NCBI GenBank assembly: GCA_018401755.1
Contig: JAGYKJ010000006.1
Coordinates: 248,001-312,000 of the forward strand
Reading direction: 5' to 3'
Source: Litorivicinus sp.
GTDB lineage: Bacteria; Pseudomonadota; Gammaproteobacteria; Pseudomonadales; Litorivicinaceae
Length of the DNA: 64,000 nt
The first letter of the stretch is position 1, and every line of letters starts with the position of its first letter. The notes under the pieces were generated by a model. It had not been told where the DNA came from. It was given only the letters and a program-made list of their open reading frames with translations, and searched no databases. The position numbers and the translations under genes are program-made. Below are positions 29,009-38,370 of this stretch, in pieces.

Positions 29009-30076
29009 ATGCGACACTTCGGTTTGCTGTGCGTTTGTTTGATCGTCTCGTTACATGTTGGTGCCACGACGCGCGTCGCGACCTTTGCTGGTGGATGTTT
29101 TTGGTGCCTCGAACCCCCTTTTGAATCGATGAACGGGGTTTCCTCAGTGATTTCTGGCTACATGGGAGGCCCTGAGGAGAACCCGACCTATGAGCAGGTT
29201 GCTTCAGGGCGGACCGGGCATCTTGAAGTCGTTCAAGTGACCTATGACCCGACCGTGGTCTCCTATGAAGCATTGCTCGAAACTTTTTGGCGGCAAGTTG
29301 ATCCAACCGACCCCGATGGACAATTTGTGGATCGCGGCCCCCATTATCGCACGGCGATTTTTGCACACGACGATGTGCAACTCATGTCTGCAATGGTGTC
29401 GAAGCAACTACTGAACGCATCGGGTATTTTCGACCGCCCAATTGTGACAGAGGTGCGTGCTGCGGAACGATTTTATCCCGCTGAGGACTATCACCAGGAC
29501 TATTACAAAGTGTCCGCCTATCGCTATAAGTTCTATCGGTTTCGGTCGGGTCGTGATCAGTTTTTGAGCGCCACTTGGCAGGATTGGGAGGGCTATCAGA
29601 TTTTCGCCAAGCGTCCGGTAATGCCTGAGGAAAGTCCTTATCGAAAACCATCTCTGGTGGAGATTCGGAGCAAGTTGACGCCGCTTCAATTTGAAGTGAC
29701 CCAAAACGATGCAACCGAGCGTGCCTATGACAACCCGTATTGGAATCACAAAGAGCAAGGAATATACGTCGATGTTGTCTCCGGCGAGCCGCTATTTAGC
29801 TCAACGCATAAATATGATTCTGGAACCGGCTGGCCCTCCTTTTGGTTGCCAATCGATCCGCATTTTATCGTCGAGAAGGAAGATCGGACGCTCTGGATGC
29901 TCCGAACTGAAGTGCGATCGCGCTATGGAGATTCTCATTTAGGGCATATCTTTGCTGATGGCCCAGCACCGACTGGGTTGCGGTATTGCATCAACTCCGC
30001 ATCGCTTGAATTTATTCCGAAAGATGCATTGAGCGCTCGCGGATATGAGAGATATCTCACGTTATTCGGTGACTAA
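29009..30076 (+). CDS. msrAB: Bifunctional methionine sulfoxide reductase A/B, exported
   Basis: Repairs both S- and R-methionine sulfoxides in periplasmic proteins. A signal peptide ([20 protein letters not shown]) precedes an MsrA domain with catalytic GCFWC (about residues 28-32) and then an MsrB domain with GTGWPSFW and the catalytic Cys in [11 protein letters not shown]. The MsrB part lacks the two CxxC zinc motifs, as in Neisseria-type fusions. The ATG at 29009 follows AGGAAGG. A dedicated thioredoxin-like reductant is not encoded beside it. Its neighbour tpx is another peroxide/oxidation defence gene. Confidence 0.94.
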   Translation: MRHFGLLCVCLIVSLHVGATTRVATFAGGCFWCLEPPFESMNGVSSVISGYMGGPEENPTYEQVASGRTGHLEVVQVTYDPTVVSYEALLETFWRQVDPTDPDGQFVDRGPHYRTAIFAHDDVQLMSAMVSKQLLNASGIFDRPIVTEVRAAERFYPAEDYHQDYYKVSAYRYKFYRFRSGRDQFLSATWQDWEGYQIFAKRPVMPEESPYRKPSLVEIRSKLTPLQFEVTQNDATERAYDNPYWNHKEQGIYVDVVSGEPLFSSTHKYDSGTGWPSFWLPIDPHFIVEKEDRTLWMLRTEVRSRYGDSHLGHIFADGPAPTGLRYCINSASLEFIPKDALSARGYERYLTLFGD

Positions 30077-30146
30077 TTAAAGATTGAAACTTTTCCTGCG
30101 GGGCCCATGATGGGCTCATGACATTCCATCGAAGAGAGGGCATACC

Positions 30147-30647
30147 ATGGCTGTTACCATTTCCCATCGCGGGACCGACATCGAAGTTGACGGCGGCTTA
30201 CCTGCTGTCGGTCAACCTGCGCCTGCATTTACCCTAACAGGATCTGATTTATCTGATATCACGTTGGATCAGTTTTCCGGGTCCACTCTAATTTTGAATA
30301 TCTTCCCATCCATTGATACGCCAACCTGTGCAAAAAGTACGCGTCGGTTTAATGAAGAGTTAGCCGCGCTTGAGAACGTTCACGTGGTTTGTGTGAGTGC
30401 AGATCTTCCGTTTGCACAAGCACGGTTCTGCGGTGCAGAGGGTTTGGAGCGAGTCAAGACGGGTTCGACGTTTCGGTCGAGCTTCGCAGACGATTACGGT
30501 GTGTCCATTCTGACCGGCAAGTTAGCTGCCTTAACGACCCGCGCGGTAGTTGTGATTGATGGAAATGGCCATGTGACACATACCGAATTGGTGCCTGAAA
30601 TTGGTCAAGAACCCGACTATGCAGCGGCACTTGCTGCGGTCGCTTAA
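30147..30647 (+). CDS. tpx: Thiol peroxidase
   Basis: Atypical 2-Cys peroxiredoxin of 166 residues that reduces lipid hydroperoxides using thioredoxin. The peroxidatic Cys is in SIDTPTCAKSTRRFN and the resolving Cys in QARFCGAEGLERV, the usual Tpx pair. A good ribosome-binding site (AGAGAGGG) lies upstream. It converges on the ModE-like regulator with a 4-bp overlap of stops. Confidence 0.95.
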   Translation: MAVTISHRGTDIEVDGGLPAVGQPAPAFTLTGSDLSDITLDQFSGSTLILNIFPSIDTPTCAKSTRRFNEELAALENVHVVCVSADLPFAQARFCGAEGLERVKTGSTFRSSFADDYGVSILTGKLAALTTRAVVVIDGNGHVTHTELVPEIGQEPDYAAALAAVA

Positions 30648-30994
30648 ACGCTTGTTTTGAGTGAGCGTGCGAGGGCGTCGCGCATTGTCTGCGTGGCGTC
30701 ATTCGCAACGTCTTCGAGTTGATGATAGAGGCGAATTAATTCGCGGCCGGACTCCGTCACGATTGACCCCCCACCATCATGCCCCCCTGTTTGTGTCTCG
30801 ATCACAGGATCCGCCATGGCCTCGTTTAATTCGTGAACCAGATTCCAAGCGCGGCGATAGGACATGCCAATCGATTTCGCCGCCTTCGACAGGGAGTGTT
30901 CTCGATCGATTGCTTCGAGTAATGCGACCTTTCCTGGACCCAAAAGCGTCGCGTTGTCGTTCAAGATCAGTTTTAACTTTAATCGTGGTTGCAT
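30644..30994 (-). CDS. ModE-type winged-helix regulator (N-terminal domain only)
   Basis: A 116-residue DNA-binding protein matching the N-terminal winged helix of the molybdate regulator ModE: LGPGKVALLEAIDREHSLSKAAKSIGMSYRRAWNLV. There are no C-terminal TOBE/MopI molybdate-binding repeats, so it cannot bind molybdate in the known way. The ATG at 30994 (MQPRLKLK) gives the best fit. It lies about 8 kb from a molybdenum hydroxylase cluster and is a candidate regulator of it, but that link is inference. The gene order suggests monocistronic transcription. Confidence 0.8.
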   Translation of the reverse strand: MQPRLKLKLILNDNATLLGPGKVALLEAIDREHSLSKAAKSIGMSYRRAWNLVHELNEAMADPVIETQTGGHDGGGSIVTESGRELIRLYHQLEDVANDATQTMRDALARSLKTSV

Positions 30995-31034
30995 AAGCGC
31001 CTCGCGTTTGGAGTCTACTGCACCCAAGGTGCGC

Positions 31035-31382
31035 TCAACAATCACGCTCGCCCACGTTACGCTCGATAGAACGAGGGTTCAGGCGAAGACATCGCCCGAG
31101 AGTGGCGGCATTTTCGGTGACGAACATTCGGTAGGGATCACTTTTGACTTCGACTTCGAGGCTACGTCCCGTGGGTTGATCAAACTCAAGATAGACACCG
31201 CCCAACACCCGCAAGCTACAGGTGTTCATCTGCGACGCACTGACACTAATCCCAAACTCTTTTAGAATCGAGAGCGCATCCTGGCAAAATGGCTGCGTGG
31301 GGTCGTTTTTGGTAAAGTCACGTGCGTCGACATTCAGATGCGTGAGCGCCAAGACTGTGCAGAGGATTGTTTGCTTTAACAT
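31035..31382 (-). CDS. Hypothetical exported protein with three cysteines
   Basis: I do not recognise this family. A signal peptide of about 20 residues (MLKQTILCTVLALTHLNVDA) leads to a 95-residue mature protein with three Cys (in PFCQDAL, NTCSLRV and GRCLRLN) plus a C-terminal Cys-stop, so two disulfides are possible. It is probably periplasmic. It lies between a small membrane protein gene and the ModE-like gene on the same strand. Confidence 0.5.
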   Translation of the reverse strand: MLKQTILCTVLALTHLNVDARDFTKNDPTQPFCQDALSILKEFGISVSASQMNTCSLRVLGGVYLEFDQPTGRSLEVEVKSDPYRMFVTENAATLGRCLRLNPRSIERNVGERDC

Positions 31383-31419
31383 GTGGTGATGCTACCAAGC
31401 CATATTCGCGTCTGCCAGT

Positions 31420-31560
31420 TCATGGCGATTTTGCCGGTCGATCCGACTGCGCCAAGTGAACCACTTTCCAGATACCCCAACCCATTGCCCCGACCATCGC
31501 TAGGATAATCAGCAGGCTGGGCCAGAGGGTTTGAAAGGTTTCGTGATCGATCTGCCACAT
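31420..31560 (-). CDS. Small single-pass membrane protein (46 aa)
   Basis: Short gene. The ATG at 31560 has GGAGAG about 6 nt upstream. The product begins MWQIDHETFQTLWPS, has one hydrophobic helix (LLIILAMVGAMGWGIW, about residues 16-31) and a short tail ending RPAKSP. The strong ribosome-binding site and the clean membrane helix flanked by charged residues support a real gene. Function unknown. It precedes a hypothetical exported protein on the same strand. Confidence 0.5.
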   Translation of the reverse strand: MWQIDHETFQTLWPSLLIILAMVGAMGWGIWKVVHLAQSDRPAKSP

Positions 31561-31656
31561 GATGCACTCTCCGGTGAATTCTTCATGATCACAATACGCC
31601 CTCTGATCGCACGCATAGTCGGCCGTTTCACTCAGTGCTTGATTGAGATCAGCTCC

Positions 31657-33558
31657 TCACTCACTTCGGCTATCCAATTCGACATAACGATCAAAAGCAA
31701 TGTTGAGCTCGGTCTGCAGAGACTGATGACGCGCAGTCTCTGAGGCGACGATGACTTGATCTCGCGTGAAAAAATTGGGGTCGATCATGGCTGCTTCGAG
31801 TGTCGCAATCTCCGCTTCGAGTTGGTCGATGGTTTGACTTAAGGACTTCAGTTCACGCTGCTCATGAAAAGATAGCTTCGCTTTCCTGACAGGACCTTTG
31901 TCCTGAGCGTGATCGAGAGGGCGTTCCGCTGTGGCCGACTTTTTCGTCGGCTCGGGTGCTGGTGAGGGTCGCTGCCGAACCCAATCGGTGTAGCCACCCA
32001 CATATTCACGTAAGGTGTTGTCCGTATCGAAAGACCAAATGCTGGTCACTACTTCATCAATAAAGTCGCGATCGTGACTGATCAGGATCAGGGTCCCTGG
32101 ATAGGCAAGGAGCGTGTCCCGGAGAATATCGAGTGTTTCGAGATCTAAGTCGTTGGTTGGCTCATCCATGACCAATAAATTGGCGGGCCTCAGGAACAAT
32201 CGTGCCAGTAGTAACCGATTACGTTCTCCACCCGATAGCATCCGAGCGGGTCCTCGGGCGCGTTCGGGGGAGAAGAGGAAGTCTTGAAGATAGCCCAACA
32301 CATGTTTTCGACCCCCACCGATATCGACGAAATCGGAACCATGTTCTAGGTTGTCAATCACGCTCTTGTCGTTATCGATGTGTTCTCGTAATTGATCGAA
32401 AAATGCGATGTCGAGATTGGTGCCCTGTCGAACCTGTCCCTCCGTGGGTTGAAGCGTTCCTAAGAGTGCGCGAATGAGCGTACTTTTCCCCACCCCATTG
32501 GGGCCAATGACGCCGATACGATCGCCCCGTAGGACAGTGGTACTAAAGCCTGTAAAGAGCGTGCGACCGCCTAATGTCATCCCAAGATTGGTAGTTTCTA
32601 GGACAAGGCGACCTGATTTGGCAGCAAGTGCTAAGGTCATTTCTGCTGTTTGTTGACGCTCTCGGCGTGCTGCACGCTCCCGCCTGAGCTGCTCCAGCGC
32701 TCGAACACGTCCTTCGTTACGGGTTCGGCGGGCTTTGACGCCTTGTCGAATCCAGACCTCTTCTTGGGCAAGCTTTTTATCGAAGACCTGATTTTCTGCT
32801 GCTTCGGCGGCAAGGTCTGCATCCCTTCGCTCAAGATAGACACGATAGCTGGCGTGATAACTAAACAAGCGCCCACGATCGAGTTCAACAATCCGCGTTG
32901 CGAGTGCATCCAGAAATCGGCGATCGTGAGTAATAAAGACGACCGCGCCAGGAAATTGACGAATCTCGGATTCGAGCCATTCAATGGTAGGAATATCGAG
33001 GTGGTTGGTTGGCTCATCGAGGCACAGAATATTCGGTTCGCGAACCAGGGCTCTGGCGAGCAGTACGCGCCGCTTCATGCCTCCTGAAAGGGTATCGAAG
33101 GATGCATCAGGATCAAGTGCGAATCGCGTTAAAATCTGTGCCACGGTTTGCTCGACACGCCATGCGTTGCCATCTTCCATGGCATGTTGAGCGTGCTCCA
33201 GTGCATCCATATTTGCATCTGAGGGGTCCTGGCTCAGTTGTGCCAGCGCCTGATGATAGTTTGCAAGAATCGGTGTTAACGCCCCTAGACCAGCGGCCAC
33301 GACTTCAAAGATCGTTCCTGCCACACCGTGTGGGACATCTTGCTCTAGGCGTGCGATTGTAATGTGGCTCGGTTGATTACGAGAACCCCCGTCTGGGGTG
33401 ATTTCCTCGGCGATGATTTTCATTAAGGTCGACTTGCCAGCACCATTTCGACCGAGTAGTCCGATGCGCTCACCTGGCTCGACAACTAGGTCAATCCCAT
33501 CAAGAATCGCAGGCCCGCCAAAACTGACCTCAATTCCTTTGAGGGTGAGAAGTGCCAT
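31657..33558 (-). CDS. uup: ABC-F family ATPase, Uup-like
   Basis: Soluble tandem ATPase of 633 residues, without membrane domains, that acts on the ribosome or translation. Both nucleotide-binding halves are complete: Walker A GRNGAGKSTLMK and GPNGVGKSTLIR, signatures LSGGMKRR and LSGGERNR, Walker B LCLDEPTNHLD and LVMDEPTNDLD. A C-terminal coiled coil (about 555-630) is typical of Uup. The ATG at 33558 overlaps the trmL stop (TGATG). Confidence 0.93.
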   Translation of the reverse strand: MALLTLKGIEVSFGGPAILDGIDLVVEPGERIGLLGRNGAGKSTLMKIIAEEITPDGGSRNQPSHITIARLEQDVPHGVAGTIFEVVAAGLGALTPILANYHQALAQLSQDPSDANMDALEHAQHAMEDGNAWRVEQTVAQILTRFALDPDASFDTLSGGMKRRVLLARALVREPNILCLDEPTNHLDIPTIEWLESEIRQFPGAVVFITHDRRFLDALATRIVELDRGRLFSYHASYRVYLERRDADLAAEAAENQVFDKKLAQEEVWIRQGVKARRTRNEGRVRALEQLRRERAARRERQQTAEMTLALAAKSGRLVLETTNLGMTLGGRTLFTGFSTTVLRGDRIGVIGPNGVGKSTLIRALLGTLQPTEGQVRQGTNLDIAFFDQLREHIDNDKSVIDNLEHGSDFVDIGGGRKHVLGYLQDFLFSPERARGPARMLSGGERNRLLLARLFLRPANLLVMDEPTNDLDLETLDILRDTLLAYPGTLILISHDRDFIDEVVTSIWSFDTDNTLREYVGGYTDWVRQRPSPAPEPTKKSATAERPLDHAQDKGPVRKAKLSFHEQRELKSLSQTIDQLEAEIATLEAAMIDPNFFTRDQVIVASETARHQSLQTELNIAFDRYVELDSRSE

Positions 33559-34019
33559 CAGTGGCCTCCTTGAAAGTGCATTTGACGCCATGCCTCATAC
33601 AGCACAATCGCGACTGCATTTGAGAGATTGAGACTTCGGGTATTCGCAGTCATTGGAATTCGAATGAGCGCATCCACGTTGGGGGATGTGCGCAGTATGT
33701 CCGGCAAGCCGCGTGTCTCGGGGCCAAACAGCAAGATGTCGTCTGGTTCAAATTGAAAGTCAGCATGATGTTGCGCCCCCTTTGTCGACACACCAATGCA
33801 GCGACCGGAGACTGATTCACGAAATGCACCCCAATTTGAATGTACTTTGAGCCGTGCGAGGTCGTGATAGTCAAGCCCTGAGCGTTTCACTGCTTTTTCG
33901 TCCAGTGAAAACCCCAGCGGTTCGATGAGATGCAGGTCCGATCCTGTATTGGCACACAGCCGAATAATATTTCCGGTATTGGGGGGGATTTCAGGTTCAA
34001 ACAGACACACGGCGAGCAT
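33558..34019 (-). CDS. trmL: tRNA (cytidine/uridine-34 2'-O)-methyltransferase
   Basis: SPOUT-fold methyltransferase modifying the wobble base of tRNA-Leu isoacceptors. The three SPOUT motifs are present: [30 protein letters not shown] and [18 protein letters not shown]. The ATG at 34019 gives 153 residues, the usual size (E. coli 157). It is co-transcribed with uup, since its stop overlaps the uup start. Confidence 0.95.
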   Translation of the reverse strand: MLAVCLFEPEIPPNTGNIIRLCANTGSDLHLIEPLGFSLDEKAVKRSGLDYHDLARLKVHSNWGAFRESVSGRCIGVSTKGAQHHADFQFEPDDILLFGPETRGLPDILRTSPNVDALIRIPMTANTRSLNLSNAVAIVLYEAWRQMHFQGGH

Positions 34020-34151
34020 GGCGGCACGATACGCGGCTTCCAGTGGAAAAGAAAGAGAACTCAATTCGTGCCATTGGTGACTGAATCCTCTGCCAAAAAA
34101 AGGGTTTTGATTCCACGTTTGAGTGGCATATTAGAGTCAGGAGGATTACCT

Positions 34152-35057
34152 ATGCATCAGCACCCGATCAGCGATCACATTATCCCCCGGACATCGGATC
34201 TTGGTCAGATGCAGGTTAAGCGTGCGCTCCCCTCTGTGGGCAAACGTGCGGTTGGACCCTTCGTATTCTGGGACCAGATGGGTCCGGGCGAGCTGCTGAC
34301 CGATCAGGGTATTGATGTGCGTCCGCATCCGCATATTGGATTAGCCACCTTGACCTACTTATTCGAGGGTCAAATAGAACATCGAGACAGTTTGGGTATC
34401 CGGCAATTGATTACGCCAGGAGCCATCAATTTGATGACCGCGGGTTCGGGGATCGTACATTCCGAGCGATCCGATGCGGCATCCAGAGCGAGTGTGAGCC
34501 CATTATTTGGCTTACAGAGTTGGTTGGCGCTCCCGCAATCCCATGAAGAGTGCTCCCCTGACTTTTTGCATGTACCTGAGGCAGCACTGCCGCTCTTTGA
34601 TGAGAACGGTATGCAAGGCCGAGTCGTGTTAGGCAGATTCCAAGGTTTGAGTGCACCCACGCCGTTTCCAATGGATGCCTTATATCTTGATGTCACGCTC
34701 GATGCGGGTGCCGTGATGGAGTTTCCGCCCGCGTGGGAGGAGAGGGCCCTCTACGCATTGCGCGGTGAGATTGAGGTTGACGGAGTGACTTACCCCAAAG
34801 AGACGCTCTTGGTGTTACACCCCCAACAGCCGGTGCGGCTTAAGGCAGTAGCGGGTCCGGTCCATGTCATCTTATTCGGTGGCGAGCCACTGGATGGGCC
34901 ACGCTATCTTTGGTGGAATTTTGTGGCCAGTGACCGAGAGCGCCTTGAGGTGGCAAAGATAGATTGGCTCGAGGGTCGCTTTCCGATCGTACCTGGCGAG
35001 ACCGAATTCATCCCATTACCCGACGCCTCAGTGGATCGTCAGACAACTGACATTTGA
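34152..35057 (+). CDS. Pirin family protein
   Basis: A 301-residue bicupin. The N-terminal cupin shows GPFVFWDQMGPGE, the metal-ligand histidines in RPHPHIGLATLTYLFEG, and GSGIVHSER. The ATG at 34152 follows an AGGAGG ribosome-binding site. Pirins bind iron and some have quercetinase activity; the role here is unknown. It is followed 33 bp later by a PHP phosphoesterase on the same strand. Confidence 0.92.
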   Translation: MHQHPISDHIIPRTSDLGQMQVKRALPSVGKRAVGPFVFWDQMGPGELLTDQGIDVRPHPHIGLATLTYLFEGQIEHRDSLGIRQLITPGAINLMTAGSGIVHSERSDAASRASVSPLFGLQSWLALPQSHEECSPDFLHVPEAALPLFDENGMQGRVVLGRFQGLSAPTPFPMDALYLDVTLDAGAVMEFPPAWEERALYALRGEIEVDGVTYPKETLLVLHPQQPVRLKAVAGPVHVILFGGEPLDGPRYLWWNFVASDRERLEVAKIDWLEGRFPIVPGETEFIPLPDASVDRQTTDI

Positions 35058-35090
35058 CCGCGTTACACTGGCTGCGTAGAGAGGGAGTTT

Positions 35091-35861
35091 ATGCAGCAAT
35101 TTACGGACACACATGCCCACACCGTGGCCAGTACCCACGCCTTCAGCACGGTCGATGAATATTTTCGAGAGGCCAGCGCGAAAGGATTACATCTGTTTAG
35201 CATTACAGATCATGGGCCGGAGATGCCTGACTCTCCGCATCCCTGGCATTTCGGTAACATGCGAGTCCTGCCACGTGTCAAAGATGGTGTCGCCTTGTTA
35301 CGGGGAATTGAGGCGAATATTGTGCCTGATGAGCGGATTGTGGACGCCAATGAGACACTGATGTCGTTTATGGATTTTGCCATTGCAAGCTTTCATGAGC
35401 CGGTGTTTCCACCCAGTGATCGCCTGACGCACACAAAAGCAATGATTGCGGCGATTGAGTCTGGACGGATTCAAATCATCGGCCATCCTGGTAACCCCAA
35501 CTATCCGATCGAGATCGATGCAGTGGTCCAAGCTTGCGTGGCCCATGGGGTCGCGATTGAAATCAATAACAGCTCCTTCCATGTTTCACGTCATGGGAGT
35601 GAGCCGCACTGCATGGCAATTCTTGAGGCGGCAGCACGTGAGGGTGCGCAGGTCGCTGCTGCCAGTGATGCGCATGTTGCCTATGCGGTCGGAGATGTCT
35701 CGACGTCGCTGCAGAAAATAATGGCCGCGAGGATTGAGCCTGAAGCTGTTGTGACCTTGACGGCGAGAAGTCTGTTGGATTTTTTGGCCCGCCACGGTCG
35801 GCCTGTGGCGACGGAGTTGGCGGCTTGGTTGCATGATCTCGAGAAAAAAATGGGGGCCTAA
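35091..35861 (+). CDS. PHP-domain metal-dependent phosphatase, YcdX-like
   Basis: A 256-residue phosphoesterase with the PHP metal motifs: FTDTHAHT at the N-terminus, TDHGPEM, IEANI, GHPGNPNYP and SDAHVAYAVG. E. coli YcdX is a trinuclear-zinc alkaline phosphatase-like member of this family. AGAGAGGG lies upstream of the ATG. The stop codon sits inside a GC-rich hairpin (35851-35868). Confidence 0.92.
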   Translation: MQQFTDTHAHTVASTHAFSTVDEYFREASAKGLHLFSITDHGPEMPDSPHPWHFGNMRVLPRVKDGVALLRGIEANIVPDERIVDANETLMSFMDFAIASFHEPVFPPSDRLTHTKAMIAAIESGRIQIIGHPGNPNYPIEIDAVVQACVAHGVAIEINNSSFHVSRHGSEPHCMAILEAAAREGAQVAAASDAHVAYAVGDVSTSLQKIMAARIEPEAVVTLTARSLLDFLARHGRPVATELAAWLHDLEKKMGA

Positions 35862-35868
35862 GCCCCCA
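35851..35868 (+). terminator. GC-rich hairpin at the end of the PHP gene
   Basis: TGGGGGC (35851-35857), loop CTAA, GCCCCCA (35862-35868): a perfect 7-bp stem that contains the stop codon. There is no T-run after it, so it would be a weak intrinsic terminator or an mRNA 3'-end stabiliser. Confidence 0.5.
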
Positions 35869-36066
35869 CCTGCAGGTGCAGTCAATCATTGATGGCTGGC
35901 GCCATCAGGGCAATGTTCCATTAGGATGCGTGAGTGCGCAGCTGCCTACCTTGATATCCATCAAGGGGATAATTGCTTTATCGGCTTTTACGAACCGCTG
36001 GCCGTGCCTTGAAAATTGCATGAGAATCTCAACAAATCTCCGAATAAACATAATGATGAGATGTCT

Positions 36067-37413
36067 ATGGTTGATCGATTTGTCTGTTTAAGCCTTTCAT
36101 TTTTGGCGGCTCTCTTGGTTGGCTTCACCCAGCCTGCCGCGGCGTTTGAAAAATTCACTGCGCATGGAGGCCCGATCAAGGGTCTTGCGACGAGTGTGGA
36201 TGGTCGGCAGTTGGTGAGCACTAGTTTTGATTACACCGCTGTGCTGTGGTCGTTACCTGATATGGCGGAGAAGGTGCAGCTCGTTGGTCATGATGCTGCC
36301 GTGAACACTGCTGCCTTCTCGCCAGATGGCCGATGGCTTGCAACGGGGGGAGATGATAATCAGATTTTGTTATGGTCATTGACTGACATTCGGGCGGGGC
36401 GTCCTCCAGTGCCGCAAAAGTTGGTAGGGCATACAGCGAAAGTGGTTCATCTTGCTTTCTCCCCAGACAGTCAGCTGCTTGCGTCGAGTAGTTGGGATCG
36501 ATCGACCGGACTGTGGTCGGTCGCTACAGGGCGATCAGTTGGCTATTTGCGCGAGCACTTGTCCCCTGTCAACGCAAGTGTGTTTGCAGATTCTGGGAGG
36601 CAGATTTTTACAGCCGGTGGTGACGGACACATTCGCGTATGGGATGTCTCTCGGCAAAAATATCTGCGGAGTGTTGTCCGAAACGGATTTGGCATCAATG
36701 TCATGGCAATCGACGAAGCGCTTGATGTCCTTGCCTTTGGGTCAGCAGATGGACGGATGCGTAGCGAGTCCTTAAGTGGTAACGGGCCAGCCATTGATTA
36801 CGTAATAGATGGTGCACCCGTCCTATCCATAGCGATCGATCGGGCGGCAGAACGCATTGCATTTGGCGATTCAGAAGGTCGGATCTTAGTTGCAGATGCC
36901 AGCATCGGTGAGGTCGATCGAGATTTTCGTGCTGTCAAAGGGCCTGTCTTTAGTCTTCAATTTGCGGAACAGGCATCGCAGATTGTATTGGCAGGTCTCG
37001 ATGATTGGGTGACGCGAATCACCTTTGAAACCTTTACCCCACCCGATTGGATGGCGATCGACGGTGCGCGTCGATTTCATCCGGATGCAGAACTTGATAA
37101 TGGCGCCAGTCAATTTGCGCGCAAATGCAGTGTCTGTCATTCCTTAGATCAGAGTCAGAAGCGTCGCGCTGGACCGACGCTATTTGGCGTTTTTGGCAGA
37201 AAAGCGGGCACCTTACCAGGCTATCCCTATTCTGAAGCCTTGCTTACCCTGGATTTGGTCTGGTCTGAGCACACCATCGATGCACTTTTCCGTGATGGGC
37301 CTGATGTCGTCACACCGGGATCGAAAATGCCGGTACAGCGAATCAAGCAGCAGAAGGATCGAGAGGATCTTATTCGGTTCCTGAGGTCCGTGACCATGGC
37401 TCGCACGGAGTGA
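36067..37413 (+). CDS. Exported WD40 beta-propeller fused to cytochrome c
   Basis: A 448-residue protein with a signal peptide (about 1-26, ending QPAAA), then seven WD40-type repeats (about 35-335; for example SPDGRWLATGGDDNQILLW), enough for a complete seven-bladed propeller. It ends in a class I cytochrome c domain with a CSVCH haem-binding motif and a likely Met ligand in GSKMPVQ. By signal and haem motif it is periplasmic. The stop overlaps the start of a trypsin-like protease (GTGA), so the two are coupled. The electron partner and the ligand of the propeller are unknown. An alternative start at 36061 adds two residues. Confidence 0.82.
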   Translation: MVDRFVCLSLSFLAALLVGFTQPAAAFEKFTAHGGPIKGLATSVDGRQLVSTSFDYTAVLWSLPDMAEKVQLVGHDAAVNTAAFSPDGRWLATGGDDNQILLWSLTDIRAGRPPVPQKLVGHTAKVVHLAFSPDSQLLASSSWDRSTGLWSVATGRSVGYLREHLSPVNASVFADSGRQIFTAGGDGHIRVWDVSRQKYLRSVVRNGFGINVMAIDEALDVLAFGSADGRMRSESLSGNGPAIDYVIDGAPVLSIAIDRAAERIAFGDSEGRILVADASIGEVDRDFRAVKGPVFSLQFAEQASQIVLAGLDDWVTRITFETFTPPDWMAIDGARRFHPDAELDNGASQFARKCSVCHSLDQSQKRRAGPTLFGVFGRKAGTLPGYPYSEALLTLDLVWSEHTIDALFRDGPDVVTPGSKMPVQRIKQQKDREDLIRFLRSVTMARTE

Positions 37414-38138
37414 TCCGGCAGCTCTGTGTTGTTTTGTGCCTCATTAGCGCTCGCGATCCTGCCGTTGCTGATCATGGGCCGGAAACTTGGGATCGCGCTC
37501 ACCAATCGGTTGTTTCTGTGTTGCCAACATGGCCTGGGTTTCCAAGGCCTGGGTTGGGTGCGCCTCCGGGCGTGGCGCCTGAGGGCAGCGGGTTCTTTTG
37601 GTCGCCAACAGATGCCCCATCCACCTGGGTGCTTACCGCTGCGCATGTGGTGGATCGCGCCAGTAAGATTGAGGTACGTCTGCCGAATGGTCGGATTGTT
37701 TCAGCAACACTTCTGGCCAGTGATTTGCAAACAGATATTGCATTACTAGGCCTGCCCGTTGAGGGGCCAAGTCTGCAGTGGAATGATGCGCGGCCTATGG
37801 TCGGTACCCACGTCTGTGCGCTCGGTAACGCCTTTGGTCTAGGCATCAGCCTGACCTGTGGAGTTGTGTCGCAGTCGCAAGTACAGAATATTGGATTTAA
37901 TGCCATTGAAGACTTTATTCAGACAGATGCGCCAGTCAATCCAGGTGCGTCTGGCGGGGTATTGGTGGCGGCTGATGGGCAACTTGTCGGTATGCTGTCC
38001 GCGATCTTTACAAAGGAGTCTGATGCGAATACCGGAGTGAATTTCGCAATCTCCACGGAGTTACTGATCTCAGTGGCGAGACGACTTCTGACTGAACGCT
38101 CATCTCAAGACACAAAGACTCCTCTCCCTAAATTTTAG
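37410..38138 (+). CDS. Trypsin-like serine protease (S1C), exported, without PDZ
   Basis: A 242-residue protease with a signal peptide (MIRQLCVVLCLISARDPAVA). The catalytic triad is visible: His in LTAAHVVD, Asp in LQTDIALLGL and Ser in NPGASGGVLV. It ends shortly after the protease fold and so lacks the PDZ domains of DegP/DegQ. The GTG start overlaps the stop of the WD40-cytochrome gene. A shared function, such as processing or quality control of the haem protein, is inference. Confidence 0.85.
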   Translation: MIRQLCVVLCLISARDPAVADHGPETWDRAHQSVVSVLPTWPGFPRPGLGAPPGVAPEGSGFFWSPTDAPSTWVLTAAHVVDRASKIEVRLPNGRIVSATLLASDLQTDIALLGLPVEGPSLQWNDARPMVGTHVCALGNAFGLGISLTCGVVSQSQVQNIGFNAIEDFIQTDAPVNPGASGGVLVAADGQLVGMLSAIFTKESDANTGVNFAISTELLISVARRLLTERSSQDTKTPLPKF

Positions 38139-38211
38139 TGCGCACATCTTGCGTTAGTGCACTGAGTGCGTATACTCAGGTGCAAATCACAACAAAAATG
38201 GGGTTTTAGAC

Positions 38212-38364
38212 ATGATTTCAGTGGCAATTGGGCGTTCAATGTTGAAGAGCTACGAGAGCATTGCAGATCGGGAGGTACGTATTGAACGTGCGAATCGAGT
38301 GGAAAAGCCTGTGACAAAGCCAGTCATGAGTCGAATTCGTGAACTCCTGAGTGGATCCAAATAA
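38212..38364 (+). CDS. Possible small basic protein (50 aa)
   Basis: Candidate short gene: ATG at 38212, product beginning MISVAIGRSMLKSYESIADR and rich in Arg, Lys and Glu, probably helical and soluble. The upstream GGGG is a poor ribosome-binding site. It lies alone between the protease gene and two convergent hypothetical genes. I do not recognise it. Retained because the composition is protein-like and the space is otherwise empty. Confidence 0.3.
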   Translation: MISVAIGRSMLKSYESIADREVRIERANRVEKPVTKPVMSRIRELLSGSK

Positions 38365-38370
38365 TAGCCC

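Noticed and set aside
37499-37906. Minus-strand frame opposite the trypsin-like protease
   Set aside because: Shadow frame; the plus-strand product has a signal peptide and a complete catalytic triad.
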